In this document: one piece after another, positions 10,909 to 22,400 of the stretch
How the letters are laid out: each line of letters begins with the position of its first letter
Numbering within the stretch: position 1 is the first letter of the stretch
NCBI GenBank assembly: GCA_001662425.1
Contig: BDDC01000395.1
Location: forward strand, 1,467 to 65,466
DNA length: 64,000 nucleotides
Source of the DNA: Chlamydomonas sphaeroides
Taxonomy: Eukaryota > Chlorophyta > Chlorophyceae > Chlamydomonadales > Chlamydomonadaceae
Direction of reading: 5' to 3'
Translations under genes and position numbers: made by a program
Notes under the pieces: generated by a model
The model's input: only the letters and a program-made list of their open reading frames with translations
Databases searched by the model: none
What the model was told of the DNA's origin: nothing

Positions 10909-13900
10909 ATGAGCTTGAAGGAGCTCAAGTCGCTGGCGCCATGGAACTGGGACCCTCGCGCCACACGGCATCCGCCGGGCAAATCCGCGCTAGCGGACTT
11001 CGAAAAGGCGAGTAGCTTCCTGCAATGTGTGGAATCTTGCAAGCGCCCAGGGGACAGCCCGCAACCCGGGCCGCTTCAGTTGAACCAGCTGTCGGCTCGA
11101 CAGCCGCGCGGGAACTGCCCGCAGGCAGCACTCCTGAGAGCGCCCTTGTGCCCAATTGCCACCATTTATATATCCACAGATTGAGTCAGCCAGCTGGCGC
11201 CATAATGCAGATGGGAAGGGCACACCCATCGCCGACACGCCGGGCCCATCGGCAACTCCCCGCGAGCGACGTCTCTCAGCTGGGTTATCTGGCGGCGACC
11301 CGGGCGCGGTGAGCAGTTTTGGCGAGAGCGTGAGGCCTGCCTGAGTCCGCCAAACGTCCGCCGCTCCAGCTGCTGGGCATCTTCCACAGAACCTCAACCC
11401 ACGAACCCACGACCGCAGAGCTGGGGAACGCCCGCGCCGCAAAGCGGCCAAGGCCGCAAGGCCGCCAGCGCAGGTAAGCAGTCCCTCCTCGGCCGCGTGT
11501 CCTGCAGCCGCACCCATCGCGGCAAGCTGCTGTGCCCGACCAACACACGGTCACCGACACGTTGGACCAACACACCACCGGCATGCCCGCGCCCCACGCC
11601 TCCCCCAGACCGCGCCCGCAGCCTCCTGAAGCGCAAGGCCGCGGCCGAGCTGCAGACCCCTGACGCCCGCCACCGGCCTCCCGCCGCCGCCTCGCGCCGG
11701 GCCCGCGCCTCCGCGCCCTTTGACGACGACCCACATGACCCACTTGACCCACATGAGCCGACGACCTCGCAACAGCCGCCCGGCTCCGCCATGCTTCAGC
11801 CCACGCCCGGCCCCACGCCGGGGCTCACACCGGGGCCCGGCTCAGCCACGTTTGAGCGCTGCCTCAGCATGCGACCGCCGCGCTGGACGCCCGCCCGGCC
11901 GCCGGCGCCCTCGCCCGCGGCGACAGCAGCCACCGAGGCGGACGCACCGCCGGCGCCCTCGCCCCAGCTGCCCGCTGCAGGCCCGCCTAGCGCTGCCCGG
12001 CCCGCAGCGACGCTTGGGGGTTGCAGCGCCGCTGTCGCGAGCGCGGGAGCGCCCGCCGCAGACGCCGACGCGGGAGAGGACGGTCCACAGCCGTCGCGCA
12101 GCCCTCTGCAGCCGCTGGCGCTGGCGCTCATGCCAGCCCCATCGCCGGTGCCCCAGCTGGCGCTAGCGCCAGCCGGTGACGACGCCGGCGGCGCCCAGGC
12201 GGCGCCAGCCGAGGCGCCGTGCCCGCTGGGGGCATCGGGCGCAAGGCCGTCCCTGGTCAAGCTCACGCCCACGACTCAGGGCCGGCGTTTCGTCCTTGTC
12301 GGCACAGTGGTTGAGGGCAACTCGGGCAGCCCGACAGAGCCTGCTGCCGGCGGCGCCGCCGTCGCCGGCCCCGGCGCCGCCAATCGCCCGGCGCCAGGCC
12401 CCGGGCACGCGGAGGAAGATGGGCACGAATACGACCCGGTGCTCGCCCGGGCCAGCCCCCTGGGGCCAGCCTCGAAGGCCGCATCGTCAGTGGCCGCCGC
12501 CAGCCTGCCGAGGGCACCGGCGCTGCCGGCGGCCTCAGAGGCTGCAGGGCCGGCGGCGGCGGCTCCGCCGCCGCAGGCGCTGCCCGTTGGGGCGCGGTCG
12601 CCGCTGGCGGCACGCCAGGCGGCCTCCGTGGCGATTGCCAGCAGCAGCGGGGCCGGCGGCAAGGGCTGCGCCGCGGTGGCCGGCAGCTTCGCGGGCGGCC
12701 GCGCGGCGCCAGCCTTTCCGGCGGCCGTGCCACAGGAGCAGCGGCAGCTTGGGCCGCTCCTGCAACTGGCGGCCGGCAGCTCGGGCGCAGCGGCGGCCGC
12801 AGGCATCGCCGCGGCAGTTGCCGCCGCCTCGTGCGTCGGCGTGCACGCCTCTGCCGGCGCCCCGGGAGCATCCTCCGCCGCCCGCCCGGCCACCGAGCCT
12901 GCCGGCAAGGGGCCCCAACCAGCACCAGTACCTCCGGCGGCGCTGCCCACGGCGCCGAGCAGCTCGGCCCTAGCAGCACGCGGCGGCAGCCGACCCTTGG
13001 CGGCGGTGCCGCAGCTCCGGCCGCCGGTCCCGGCCGTTGCGCTGGCGGAGGCGGGGGCCCGAGTGGGCAGCCAGCCGTCGCGTGCCGCGCCCAGTGCACC
13101 GCGGCCCGCAGCCGGCGGCAGCGGCGTGGTCGCGTCGCCGTCGGCTGCGGCGGCGGCGCCAGAGGGGGCTGCCGGCGCCGCGGCACGGCCGGCGGGCTCC
13201 GTCAGGCGCCGGGGCGAGCCCGCTGACGTGGCTGGCGCGCCGACGACAGCGGCGGCACCGGCGGCTGCGCCGGAGGCCAACCCCCGGCCCGTTAAGCGGC
13301 GAGCCACGCAGCCGCCGCCGCCGCAGCAACCTCAGCAGCAGCAGCAGCACCGGCGTAGCAGCTCCTCCGACGGCACAGGTGTCATCGTGGGCGGGCCGAA
13401 GGCGCGAGCTTCACCGCCGGCGCCTACGCCGCCAGCTGGCGCCCCGCTACCGTCCGCAGCGCCGCCGGCCAGCGCCGCCGCTGCCGCCACACCATCCGCG
13501 ACCGCCATGCCCAAGCTGCCCGTGCGCGCCGCTGCCGCCGCCGTTCCCGCCCCCGTCGCCGCCGGCCGCGCGCCGTCCGTGCCGCCGCGCCGCGCCGCCA
13601 GCCCGGCCGTCGGCGCCGCGCCCGCCCCCGAGGTGCCGCCAGCCCGCCGGTCTACATCGCCGACGCCGCGCGCCGCCTCCACTTCACCGCCGCCGCCGTC
13701 CTCTGGCCCCGTTATGACGCTGAGCCAGCAGCAGCTGCTGGTGCTCAACCAGCTGCTGAGCCACTTCCGGGCGCAGGGCTGCCGCCACCCGGCGGCCATG
13801 AGCGTGTCGGAGCTGGTCGCGGCCATTGCCGGGTTCTGCGAGGTGGGGCAGGTGGTGGTTGGGTTTGTGGCAGGGGTGCGTCGTTTAGGGGGGCAAACGC

Positions 13901-15836
13901 TTCCAGGGTTCTGCGGGACTTTTTGCAATTGGGGCTGGCTTCCGTGGTTCCGTATTGGCTCGGCGCTAAGGTGACAGAGCGCTCCGAGAGCGCCCGCTGG
14001 CTAGCGCCGCCTTCTTTTGGCACCTACTGTCGTGTTGAAGTGCTGCCCGCGCTGCCGCCGTGCCGCAGGTGTCGGGCATCCCCGCCGTGCCCGCGAACAT
14101 CCAGACCCTGGCGTCCTGGCTGGGTGCGCTGCTGGCCCTGGAGCGAGAGCGCGACCGGCCGAAGCAGCCGCAGCTGCCGGAGGCCGCAGGGCTGGCCGGC
14201 GCCAGCGAACACCACGTCACGGCGGCGGCGGTGCGAATGGGCGCCTCGCCGGTTGCGCTGGCGGCGCCGCCGCCCGCGGCGGCGCCTGGCGCGGCGATGC
14301 AGCACGCGGCGCCGCCGAGCGCGGCGCCAGCCAACGTCGCAGCCGCCGCTGGCGGTGAGAGCCCCTCGCCTGCCTTGCTCGTACACCCGACCGCCGGCAT
14401 CGGCTGCCCGCCTCTCCGCCCCGCAACTCTCCAGTCCTCGCCTGCCCTCCCGCCCGGCCCCTGCCCACCCCGCAGCCGCCGAGCCAAGCGCACGCCTCAG
14501 GCTGCCCTCGGCCGAGCCCTGCGCCGCGCCTTCCGCGCCCCTGGCCTCGGGCCACGCCACCTCGGGCGCGGCCGCCGCGGACCCGGCCCCGCTGTCCATC
14601 GCGCCGCTTCAGCCGGGCGCGGCGGCCGAGGGGCCCACGTCGCTGGAGGTCCTGGAGGCGGACTGGCTGTCGCAGCTGTCGCCCGCCGTGGTGGCGGTGT
14701 ACGCACAGTTGTGGCAGAGCCAGCTGGCGCTGCGCAAGGCGCTGCTCGCCGTGGCCGCGGCGGCGGGCGTCAGCGCGCCGGCCCCAGACGCCGCGGCGGC
14801 GTCGCCGTGTGCCGCCACGAAGGAGCCGGCACGACACTCGCCCGGCCCGGCTCCGATGAGCGCAGGTCTGATGTCGCCGCAGCAGGTGCAGCCGCTGGCG
14901 GCGTCGAGGCCGCCAGGCTGCAGCCCGGCGGCAGCGGCGGCCCCTGTCCAGTCGCCGGCCTTCCGGGCCCAGCCAGCGGCAGCGGCCCATGGCGCCGGCA
15001 CCCAGGCGCCGGCAGCGCCGCGGCCGGCAACTGCTGCTGCAGTGCAGTCCGCGCCGGTGGCGGCGCCGCAGCGACCGCCGCCGCCGCCGCAGCCACCGGC
15101 CGTGGCAGCCATCGCACCCCGACAGCCGTCCGCCGCCGCCGTGCAGCCGCCGCCGGCCGCCGCCGCCAGGCCCGGCCCGGCGGCGCCGACAGCTCTCACG
15201 CCGCCGCCGCCTTCCAGACTCGCGCCGCCGGCGTCGGCCCGGCCGGCACACGGCCCGTACCCCGGCCACCCGCCTTACGCCGCACCGCCCGCCTCTCACG
15301 AGAGCGGATGCATGCCGCTGTCACCCCCGCCGGCGCCGGTGCCCCACCACGCGCACCCCCACCACCACCCGCACCACCCCGTGTACGCTCACCCCATGCA
15401 CGCCCACGCCGTGCCGTCGCCGGGGCTGTCCCCCTACGCCTACCCGCACCACGCCGGCCGGGGCCCCGCCTGGGGACCCTACCCCGGCGCCCAGCCCCAC
15501 GGCTACGCCCACGCCCATGCCCACGGCTGGTACCCGCCCGCTGGCTACGGCCCCGGCGCAGCCCGGCCGCCGCCCCCCGCGCCGCACGGGCCCGAGCCGT
15601 ACCCTCCGTACGGCCACGCGCCCGCACCGTCGTACTACGGCCACCCGCACGTGCCGTACCATGCGGTGCGCGGCGCGCCGCCGCCGGGCGGCATGGCGGC
15701 GGTGCCGCCGGTCAAGCTGCGGGTCAAATTTGCGAGCGGCACGGTGGCGAGCCAGCCGCGGCCGGGGCAGGGGCAGGGCGCGGTGGCGCAGGCGAGGGCC
15801 CCTCTGCAGCCGACGCAGCCGCATGCGCGGGGGTAG
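10909..15836 (+). CDS. Very large, mostly disordered protein of unknown function
   Basis: Proposed exons 10909-11007, 11180-11308, 11390-11473, 11656-13842, 14069-14354, 14476-15836 keep phase throughout and give 1381 residues. The first intron would be GC-AG (AAG then GCGAGT); the acceptor at 11656 is the least sure junction. Most of the protein is Ala/Pro/Gly/Ser-rich low complexity. Two short ordered-looking parts stand out: one crosses the intron at 13843-14068 (QQQLLVLNQLLSHFRAQG, then IQTLASWLGALLALERE), the other is LEADWLSQLSPAVVAVYAQL in the last exon. The C-terminal 170 residues are rich in His, Pro, Tyr and Gly and end with VKLRVKFASG. No family is recognised; a scaffold or nuclear regulatory protein is possible but not shown. 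The 14355-14475 intron ends in a pyrimidine-rich tract and CCCCGCAG. Confidence 0.65.
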
Positions 15837-16480
15837 CGGTGTTGTGGCGGCTGGGTTGGGGTTTCGGTGAGGGCGGCGAGGCGCTGGCTGGGCGGCGGGG
15901 TGGGGCGGGCATGAAGGGCTGGGGGAGGGGGCCGGTTTCGGCTTGGAAGCTGACAATTGACCTCGAGGAGAGGCGAGTGGCTGCCAGCAGAGCGATAGGG
16001 CGCGTGGGGCACCTGACGGGGGCACCGAGCTCCGAAGGACCAGACCGCATTGCGCGCGCAGCAGGCCACTGTGTGGGCGGCCTCTGAAGATGTGGGGTGG
16101 GGTGGGTGAGTGAACAACGCTGGGGGGTGGGCGTCGACTGTCGGCGAGCGTTTCTGGGCACCCGGTGGCGTCGTGGCAGGGGCGGGGCTGCTGTAATCCT
16201 CTCTCAATGGCTCAGGCGGGCATTGCGCCACCCTGCTTGTCGCGCAGGGACAACAGGAAGACCCGGCGTGACAGAAGGATGACAGTACCCAGAACAGCAA
16301 GCGCGGCTAGCGGCGGGGAGCCGAGCTGCGCCGCGTCAGGGTTCGTGCCTCACCGCTTGCCCCCTCACGCCGACACACACGCAGACATCCCCCCTTGCGC
16401 CCATATATCCACACACCGACCGCATCCACACACCATTCGTGAAGTCCAAATACTCGAGTCGCGCAGCAGCTACCTGCGGC
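15837..16480. other. Intergenic, 3' flank of the disordered-protein gene and promoter of the F-box gene
   Basis: TGTAA at 16192-16196 follows the upstream stop by about 355 bases. A TATA-like CATATATCC near 16401-16409 lies about 75 bases before the F-box start codon. No gene seen. Confidence 0.5.
16192..16196 (+). promoter_or_regulatory. Candidate polyadenylation signal TGTAA
   Basis: TGTAA is the usual polyadenylation signal of Chlamydomonas and relatives. Here it lies about 355 bases after the stop at 15836. Confidence 0.45.
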
Positions 16481-18664
16481 ATGGCGGGGACGACGGCATC
16501 GTTGCCGACCGAGTGCGAGCAGGCACCTAGCAGCAACAGCAGCCTCTTGACGCTGCCACAGTCAGTCCTCACATCGCTGTGTGAAGCCATATGCGATGCC
16601 GCGAACCCGGGCCAGCTCATGCAGCTCGCGCTCGCATGCAAAGCCATGCATCGCGCGGTGGCCGCGGCCGAGGGATTGTGGGAGCGCATCAGCGTGCGAC
16701 AGGGATGGAGGTGAGCGAGCGGCGCGAGCTGCAGCCTCTCGCCAAGTCCACGTCATGTGTCGCAACCCGCCCAGCTTCGCCACGCCTTGTCTCCCCCAGG
16801 CTATTCCACTAGACGCCTCTGCCCCCCTGCCCCCCTGCCCCCCACCCCCTGGACACCTTACCTTCCTTTCCGGCCGCCCCTCTTCCTGCCTCGCAGCCGT
16901 CCCCCGCGGCGGCCGCGGGCACCCGGGCCGCTCGCCGCCGGCCCCGACCCGGCCTGCGGCTCCTCGGCCGCCTCCGAGCTGGACCAGCGCTGGTTCGCCT
17001 ACTACTCGCGCCGCATGATGTGCCGCCGCAACGTGAGGTGAGGCAGGCAGCGGCGCACCTGCAGCTGTGAGGTGGGCGGGCCTTGCTACATAGCCCCGCA
17101 TCCGCGGCCATGGGGACACCCACGTGCCGCGATGGCCGCGCCGGCTGCGGGCCGCCTGGCGCAGGAGGCCGCATGGCTGGGCGCGGCGGGGTGATGACGG
17201 ACCGCGATGCCCGCCCCTGTGGTGCATGCAAGCCACTGCGCCTTCCCTGCGTGACTCCCTCACCCCGTCCTCGCCCCCGTGCCCTCGCCAGGCGGCTGCT
17301 CAAGCTCTACATCCTCTTCCTGTCCCGGCCCAGCAGCATGGCGCTCATGCCAGGTACGCCTGGGCTAGCCGTGCGGGAGTGGTACTGCTGGGCTAGCCGT
17401 GCCGTCCCTATCCACGTCGGCGCCAGGGACGCCGCAGGGATCCCCGCTCGGCCCGCCACGGGGCTGCCACCCGGACCCAGCCCGGCCCCTCTGGCACCGG
17501 CCGCCCGCCGCCCGCTGCCCAGGCGCGATGCCGGAGGAGATCGCGGCCCGCGAGGCACAGCTGCGTGCGCCGCTGCCCTGGGAGCTGTGGGAGCTGTATC
17601 GCTTCCGCAACGGCCAGGCGCCGGGCGGCTTCGTGACGTGGGAGGCAGACATGCGGCTGCTGGGTGAGCGGCGGGCTGGCAACTGGCAGCATGTGAGCAG
17701 CACGTTCGGAGGCGTGCGCCTAGCTCGCTTCCTTCCCCCCTCCCTCTTCCCCCCCCCCATCCCTGCGCTTCATCCCTCTTCCATTGCCCTGCATCCGTTC
17801 ACCTCCACTGCACCTCCACTGCACCTCCACTGCACCTCCCTTGACCTCCCTGCGCCTCCCGCTCGCCTCAGGCCTGGCCGAGCTGCACCTGGAGCGCCAC
17901 CCGGGGCTGCCCGACCTGCAGCGACGCCTGGACGACATGGGCGCACCCACACCGCAGCAGCTGCCGCGGCCGAGCTGGGGGCAGGGCCGGGTGCGAGCTG
18001 GAGGGAGGCAGGCAGGCAGGCAGACTTGGGAAGTTGGGAAGGGAAGGCTGGGCGCTGCTGAGGAGGGGGTGCGAGCAGCTGGGCGCGTCGGAGGAGCAAG
18101 AGCGGGGCAGAGCCTGGGGCCTTTGCTTGCCTACTTGCGGCCGAACCTCGCTGTGCTGTCTGGCTGATGATGCAGGGTGAAGCAAGCGGCGCCGCGGGGC
18201 AAGGCGCCAGTGGCAGCGCTGCGGGCGGGCCCGGCTCCGGCGACCACGGCGCTGGCGGCAGCGGTGGCGGCGGGGCAGGCAGCGGCGACGGCGACGACAG
18301 GCTGCTCGTCATCGCTTCCAACAGCTCTAGCTCGAGGCGTCTGATGGTGGCTCTCAGCGGCCGGGTTATTCTGGCGAGAGGTGCGCTGGGCCGGGTGGCC
18401 GGGGCCGAGCAGGCGCGCTCTGCGCGGACCGGAAGGCGGCGGCGGGGGCCTGGCTTGACGGCGTCCACTCGGGGTTGGCGTGACGGAGAGCTAGTCAGCG
18501 CTGCTGCAGCAGGAGCCGAATCGTTGACTTCCAGGGAGTGGGATGGGCGTTCAGGGAGCAGGCGGTCTAAGTAACGCGCCGCCCCTGCTGCTCTCGTCGC
18601 AGGACTGAGCATCACGCTCTACGCGCCAAGCGTTGCCGCCATGCTGCAGAAGATGCTGGCGTAA
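16481..18664 (+). CDS. F-box protein with a SUKH (SMI1/KNR4) domain, FBXO3/SKIP16-like
   Basis: Seven exons join in phase: 16481-16710, 16897-17037, 17292-17353, 17523-17663, 17872-17990, 18176-18380, 18603-18664, giving 319 residues. The first exon encodes an F-box-like helix set (LPQSVLTSLCEAICDA, LMQLALACKAMHRAV, LWERISVRQGW), expected to bind SKP1 in an SCF ubiquitin ligase. The part LLKLYILFLSRPSS and EEIAAREAQLRAPLPWELWE, followed by YRFRNGQ, matches the SUKH domain as placed in FBXO3 and plant SKIP16. Those proteins go on to an ApaG/DUF525 domain; here the end is a Gly/Ser linker and a short hydrophobic tail (LLVIASNSSSSRRLMVAL) with no ApaG domain visible. The SUKH assignment rests on domain order and the NGQ motif, so it is moderately sure. 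Confidence 0.75.
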
Positions 18665-19407
18665 TTGACTTGTGGCAGTGCTATTGAGAGGTCTCGGGCA
18701 CGCTGTTTGCGTGGGCGCGTGGACAGGCGCGCAGAGGTTGTTGTCCAGATCGGTGCGGGGGTGGGGGACGAGGAGGCTCGGGTCGCGGCCTTGGGCTTGT
18801 GCAGGGGCCCACCACGCTCGACCCCGTCTCAGGGGTGCGTTTTCCGCACCGACCAACTTCTCACATGCTGCACTTTCATATCTTGATGTAACTGAGTGCG
18901 CAAACCTGCAAAGGCGACAGCAGGTGTCATACACAACAACCCTGTGACCACTACGCCAAGCATCTTTCAAATAGCTTTCAACTGCGCGTCTCTATTTGTC
19001 ACCAAAAAAGTCTGGCGGCGATGTTAAGCCGGCCCGAGGCTCCAGCATCAACATGCACGCGAGCAGCTTCGCACCGCCGAGGGACACGGCCGATGTTGCC
19101 ACGTAGCCCTGGTGGTCAGCACGTGAGTGGGACCTTCACCGAAGTGCATGCCGGGAGCTCGCGGAAAAGCTGGCTGGCGTCCGAGTTCGTGCACAGCTGC
19201 CGAACCACTCCAGCACGATGCCTATGCTTGGAGGTGGCATGTAGCTCACGCCCAACGAAATGCCGCAAGCGGGCGTGACGGCTTTGCTGTCGCCGGACAA
19301 CCGGTGCCTGCTTGTCCGCCTCCGTTTAGCACGCAATTCAGTTCCGAAACAATGGGGGAAGCCTCTTGTTGTCGACTGCGTTATCTGCGTGCGAGTCACT
19401 GGGCTGC
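18665..19407. other. Intergenic between the F-box gene and the PAP-domain gene
   Basis: TGTAA at 18887-18891 lies 223 bases after the F-box stop. The rest should hold the promoter and perhaps an unplaced first exon of the next gene, whose start is not certain. No other gene seen. Confidence 0.5.
18887..18891 (+). promoter_or_regulatory. Candidate polyadenylation signal TGTAA
   Basis: Lies 223 bases after the stop codon of the F-box/SUKH gene, a usual spacing for this signal in chlorophycean algae. Confidence 0.55.
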
Positions 19408-22400
19408 ATGCGTTTTCGACATGCGGGCCTTGACCCACATAACCTGCTGCCCTGCCCTGCCCTCCACGTTACACCATGGTTGCCTCAAAAGCATGTCCGC
19501 CTTGCTCGCGGCGCACGGCCGGATACCGCCGACGGCCCCCCCGCTGGCATCGACTTGGGCGGCTTTATGCGAGGCCTCTTTGGCGCCCCTGAGGTGCGTC
19601 CTCGTGCCCCTCGCGCCTACACTGCCTCCTGGCCAATGCGGCCCCATGGGACTTCCCCCTCTCCCCCAGCCACCGCCAGCGCGGTACCAGATGCCCCGGG
19701 TCCCGTCCCTGGCTCGGGCATATTCTGGTGGCGAAAGCCTGCTGCGCGCCTATCCAACGCTCCCCATCTGCCTCCTGAGGCCCAACCATCACACCCGCGC
19801 CCCGCAGGCCGCGGACGCCTCCGCCGCCACCTCCGGCAGCCCCTTGCCGCCGTCCTTCACGACCGCCGCCGCCGCGCCCTTCGCGACGATGCCGCCGGGC
19901 TCCTTCGCGGCGGCGCAGCAGGCCGCCGCCGCCGCAACCCCGCCGCCTCAGCCGCTGGGCCGGCTGGCGGAGCAGGTGTTGTCGGGCGCGGGCGCGGGAA
20001 CGGAGGACCCGGTGGCAGCTGCGCGTCAGCTGCAGGTTTTTCTGTCGCAGTACGTGGGTCACTATGGGCCCGACACGGACGGCCGCATCAACGCGGCCGT
20101 CAGCAAGCTGCAGGTGCGAAGCAGCGGGCGGTGCCGGCGTGGCAGGACGGGATATTACGTCAGGGCAGGGCCGGCCGTGAGCCCAGCCAGAACCTGCTCC
20201 CCTGCCTGCTCTCCTGCCAGGCGGGCGGTCGCCTGTGGGCCCCGGCCCCACCCCTTCCCCCTTCCCCCGCCACCCCAACTCCAACCCAAACAAGCCACAC
20301 GGAACCCATCCCAACACAACACAGCCCAATGCCGCCCAACCCAACACTCTACCACAACCCAACCCGACCCCTGCAGGACTACATTGAGGGCTATGGCCGC
20401 GCCGGGGGCCCCCGCGGCGGCCTGGCTGACGCGCTGGGCGATGCGGGCGGGCTGCTGGGGGCTCTGAGCGGCGCCGAGGCGCCTGCAGCTGCGGCGGCGG
20501 GCGGCGCCGTGGCGGCTGAGCCCGAGTACCACAACTATATCCTGGAGCAGGTGCGTGCAGCTGCTGCCGCTTGCATGCGCTGCCTAGACGCACAAGTGGA
20601 GGTACCACGGGTGATGCCGCCATGAGGTTGATGTGAGGCAATACGTGCTTCCTGGGGCAGCGTGGGGGCGCAGCCGCCGATGCGCTGGCGGGGGGCCCGC
20701 TGCGTGGCCATGAGGAGAAAGCCCGCGTTCGGCGCGCTGCCGATCTGCACGAACCCTGGGCGCCCAACCCCTCGCGCACCCCCCGTGCCCGCGCAGCTGA
20801 CGGGCGTCCTGGACTGGGTCAACGGGCTGCTGGTCAAGGGCGGCCCCAAGCCGTACATGTACGACGCGTACGGGCGCGTCATCGAGGACGCCTCCTCGGC
20901 GGCGGCGGTGGAACAACAGCAGGAGCAGCTGCGCGCCGCCAGCAACTCGCTGCGCGTGCTCATCCAGCAGCTGCAGCAGGTGTGTGCGGCCGGGCGAATG
21001 GCTACAGGGCTCCTTGCGATGCCAAGCATGTACTGCATGGGAATGCGGAAACGCGTGCGTATGGACGTAGATGTTGAGCGCGAGGAGGCCTTGCGCGAGG
21101 GCCTGCGCGGCTTGCGGCTGACATGGTGCGCCATTATGTGCGCGGACCGCCGCCCCACTCCCGCCCTGGGTGCCCCGCCCCACGCCTGCTCCGCCTGCGC
21201 CAGGTGAACCAGCAGTACGCCTCGCTGGCGGACGGCGAGGAGAAGGACGCGCTGCGCCAGGTGCGGCATGTGGGGGAGGGTCCGCCGCTGGCCGGTGTGT
21301 ACCCCACTGGTGCCCAAGGTTGGCTGGGTGCACGGGATGGAGGCACCCAGCGGCGACCTCATGGTCGGCTGCAAGGCAGGGTTCACTCGGGCGCCATCCC
21401 TGCGCGACGCCCGTGTACCATGTGCGCAGGTGCTCAGCCAGCTGACGACGATGGCGGACCGGCTGGCGGTGGCGGCCACGCGCCGGCCCATGCCGCCGCT
21501 GCCCGGCGGCGGCGCGGCGACCGACGCCGTGTCGTCCGGCGTGCAGCTGGCTCCGTACGTGGCGCCGGACGATGCGTACGGAGTGGACCGCTACCGTGAC
21601 CCGCTGCTCAAGGTACGGTGCACGGGGGCCCTCCAAGAAGGGGGGTTCCGGCAGGGCGGGGTGTACGGCCGAGTGTGTGGTGAGCAACGGGTGTGTTCAG
21701 AACAAGGAAGAGAGAGAGTGATGGCTGTGTGTTGCTAGGGGTGTGCGGCGGGACGTGCAGGTGTAGGCACGGGTGAGTGCGGAGCGTGTGGCCAAGCAGT
21801 CGAGGTGTACGGAACAGGCTGTGTCGCTCGCTCACGGGGCAGGTGGGTGGCCTGCAGGCCCGGCTGCCGCCTTCCGGCACGCTGCCCACGAAAACCCTGG
21901 CACCACCCGCCTCCCCTGCCCTGCCCTCCCTCCAGGTGCTTGACGGCATCTACCACGCCATTGTGGTGGACTCCGGCCTCCGCGAGTTCCTGACGGGCGT
22001 CAAGCAGCTGGGCGACAGCCTGGCCACCAGCATGGCGCTGGTGCGTGGCGGCCTGGCTTGGGGCTGCGGGGGAGGCAGGGCTGCACCCTGCACGTCGCCG
22101 CTGGGGGTGTCGCATGGCGAAGGGCCATGCGGCTCGCGAGGCTGGTAATGCGCGGCGGTGCGGCGATGTGCACCGCGCCGCCGGCAGGCGCACTCCCGAC
22201 ATGGCGATGGACCCCTCTGGCCCATGTCGCACAGCACCCAACCTGCCCTCGCCTGCGCCTTCCTTCCTCTATCCTCGCTCCCCCGCGCTGTCCAGACCTG
22301 GTCCGGCGCGCCGCCGCTGGGCAAGCTGGTGGCCTACATTGCCGCGGTGTCAGGCGTGCTGTTCGTGATGCGCGCTAGGCTGCCTAAGAGCCTGCTCGCA

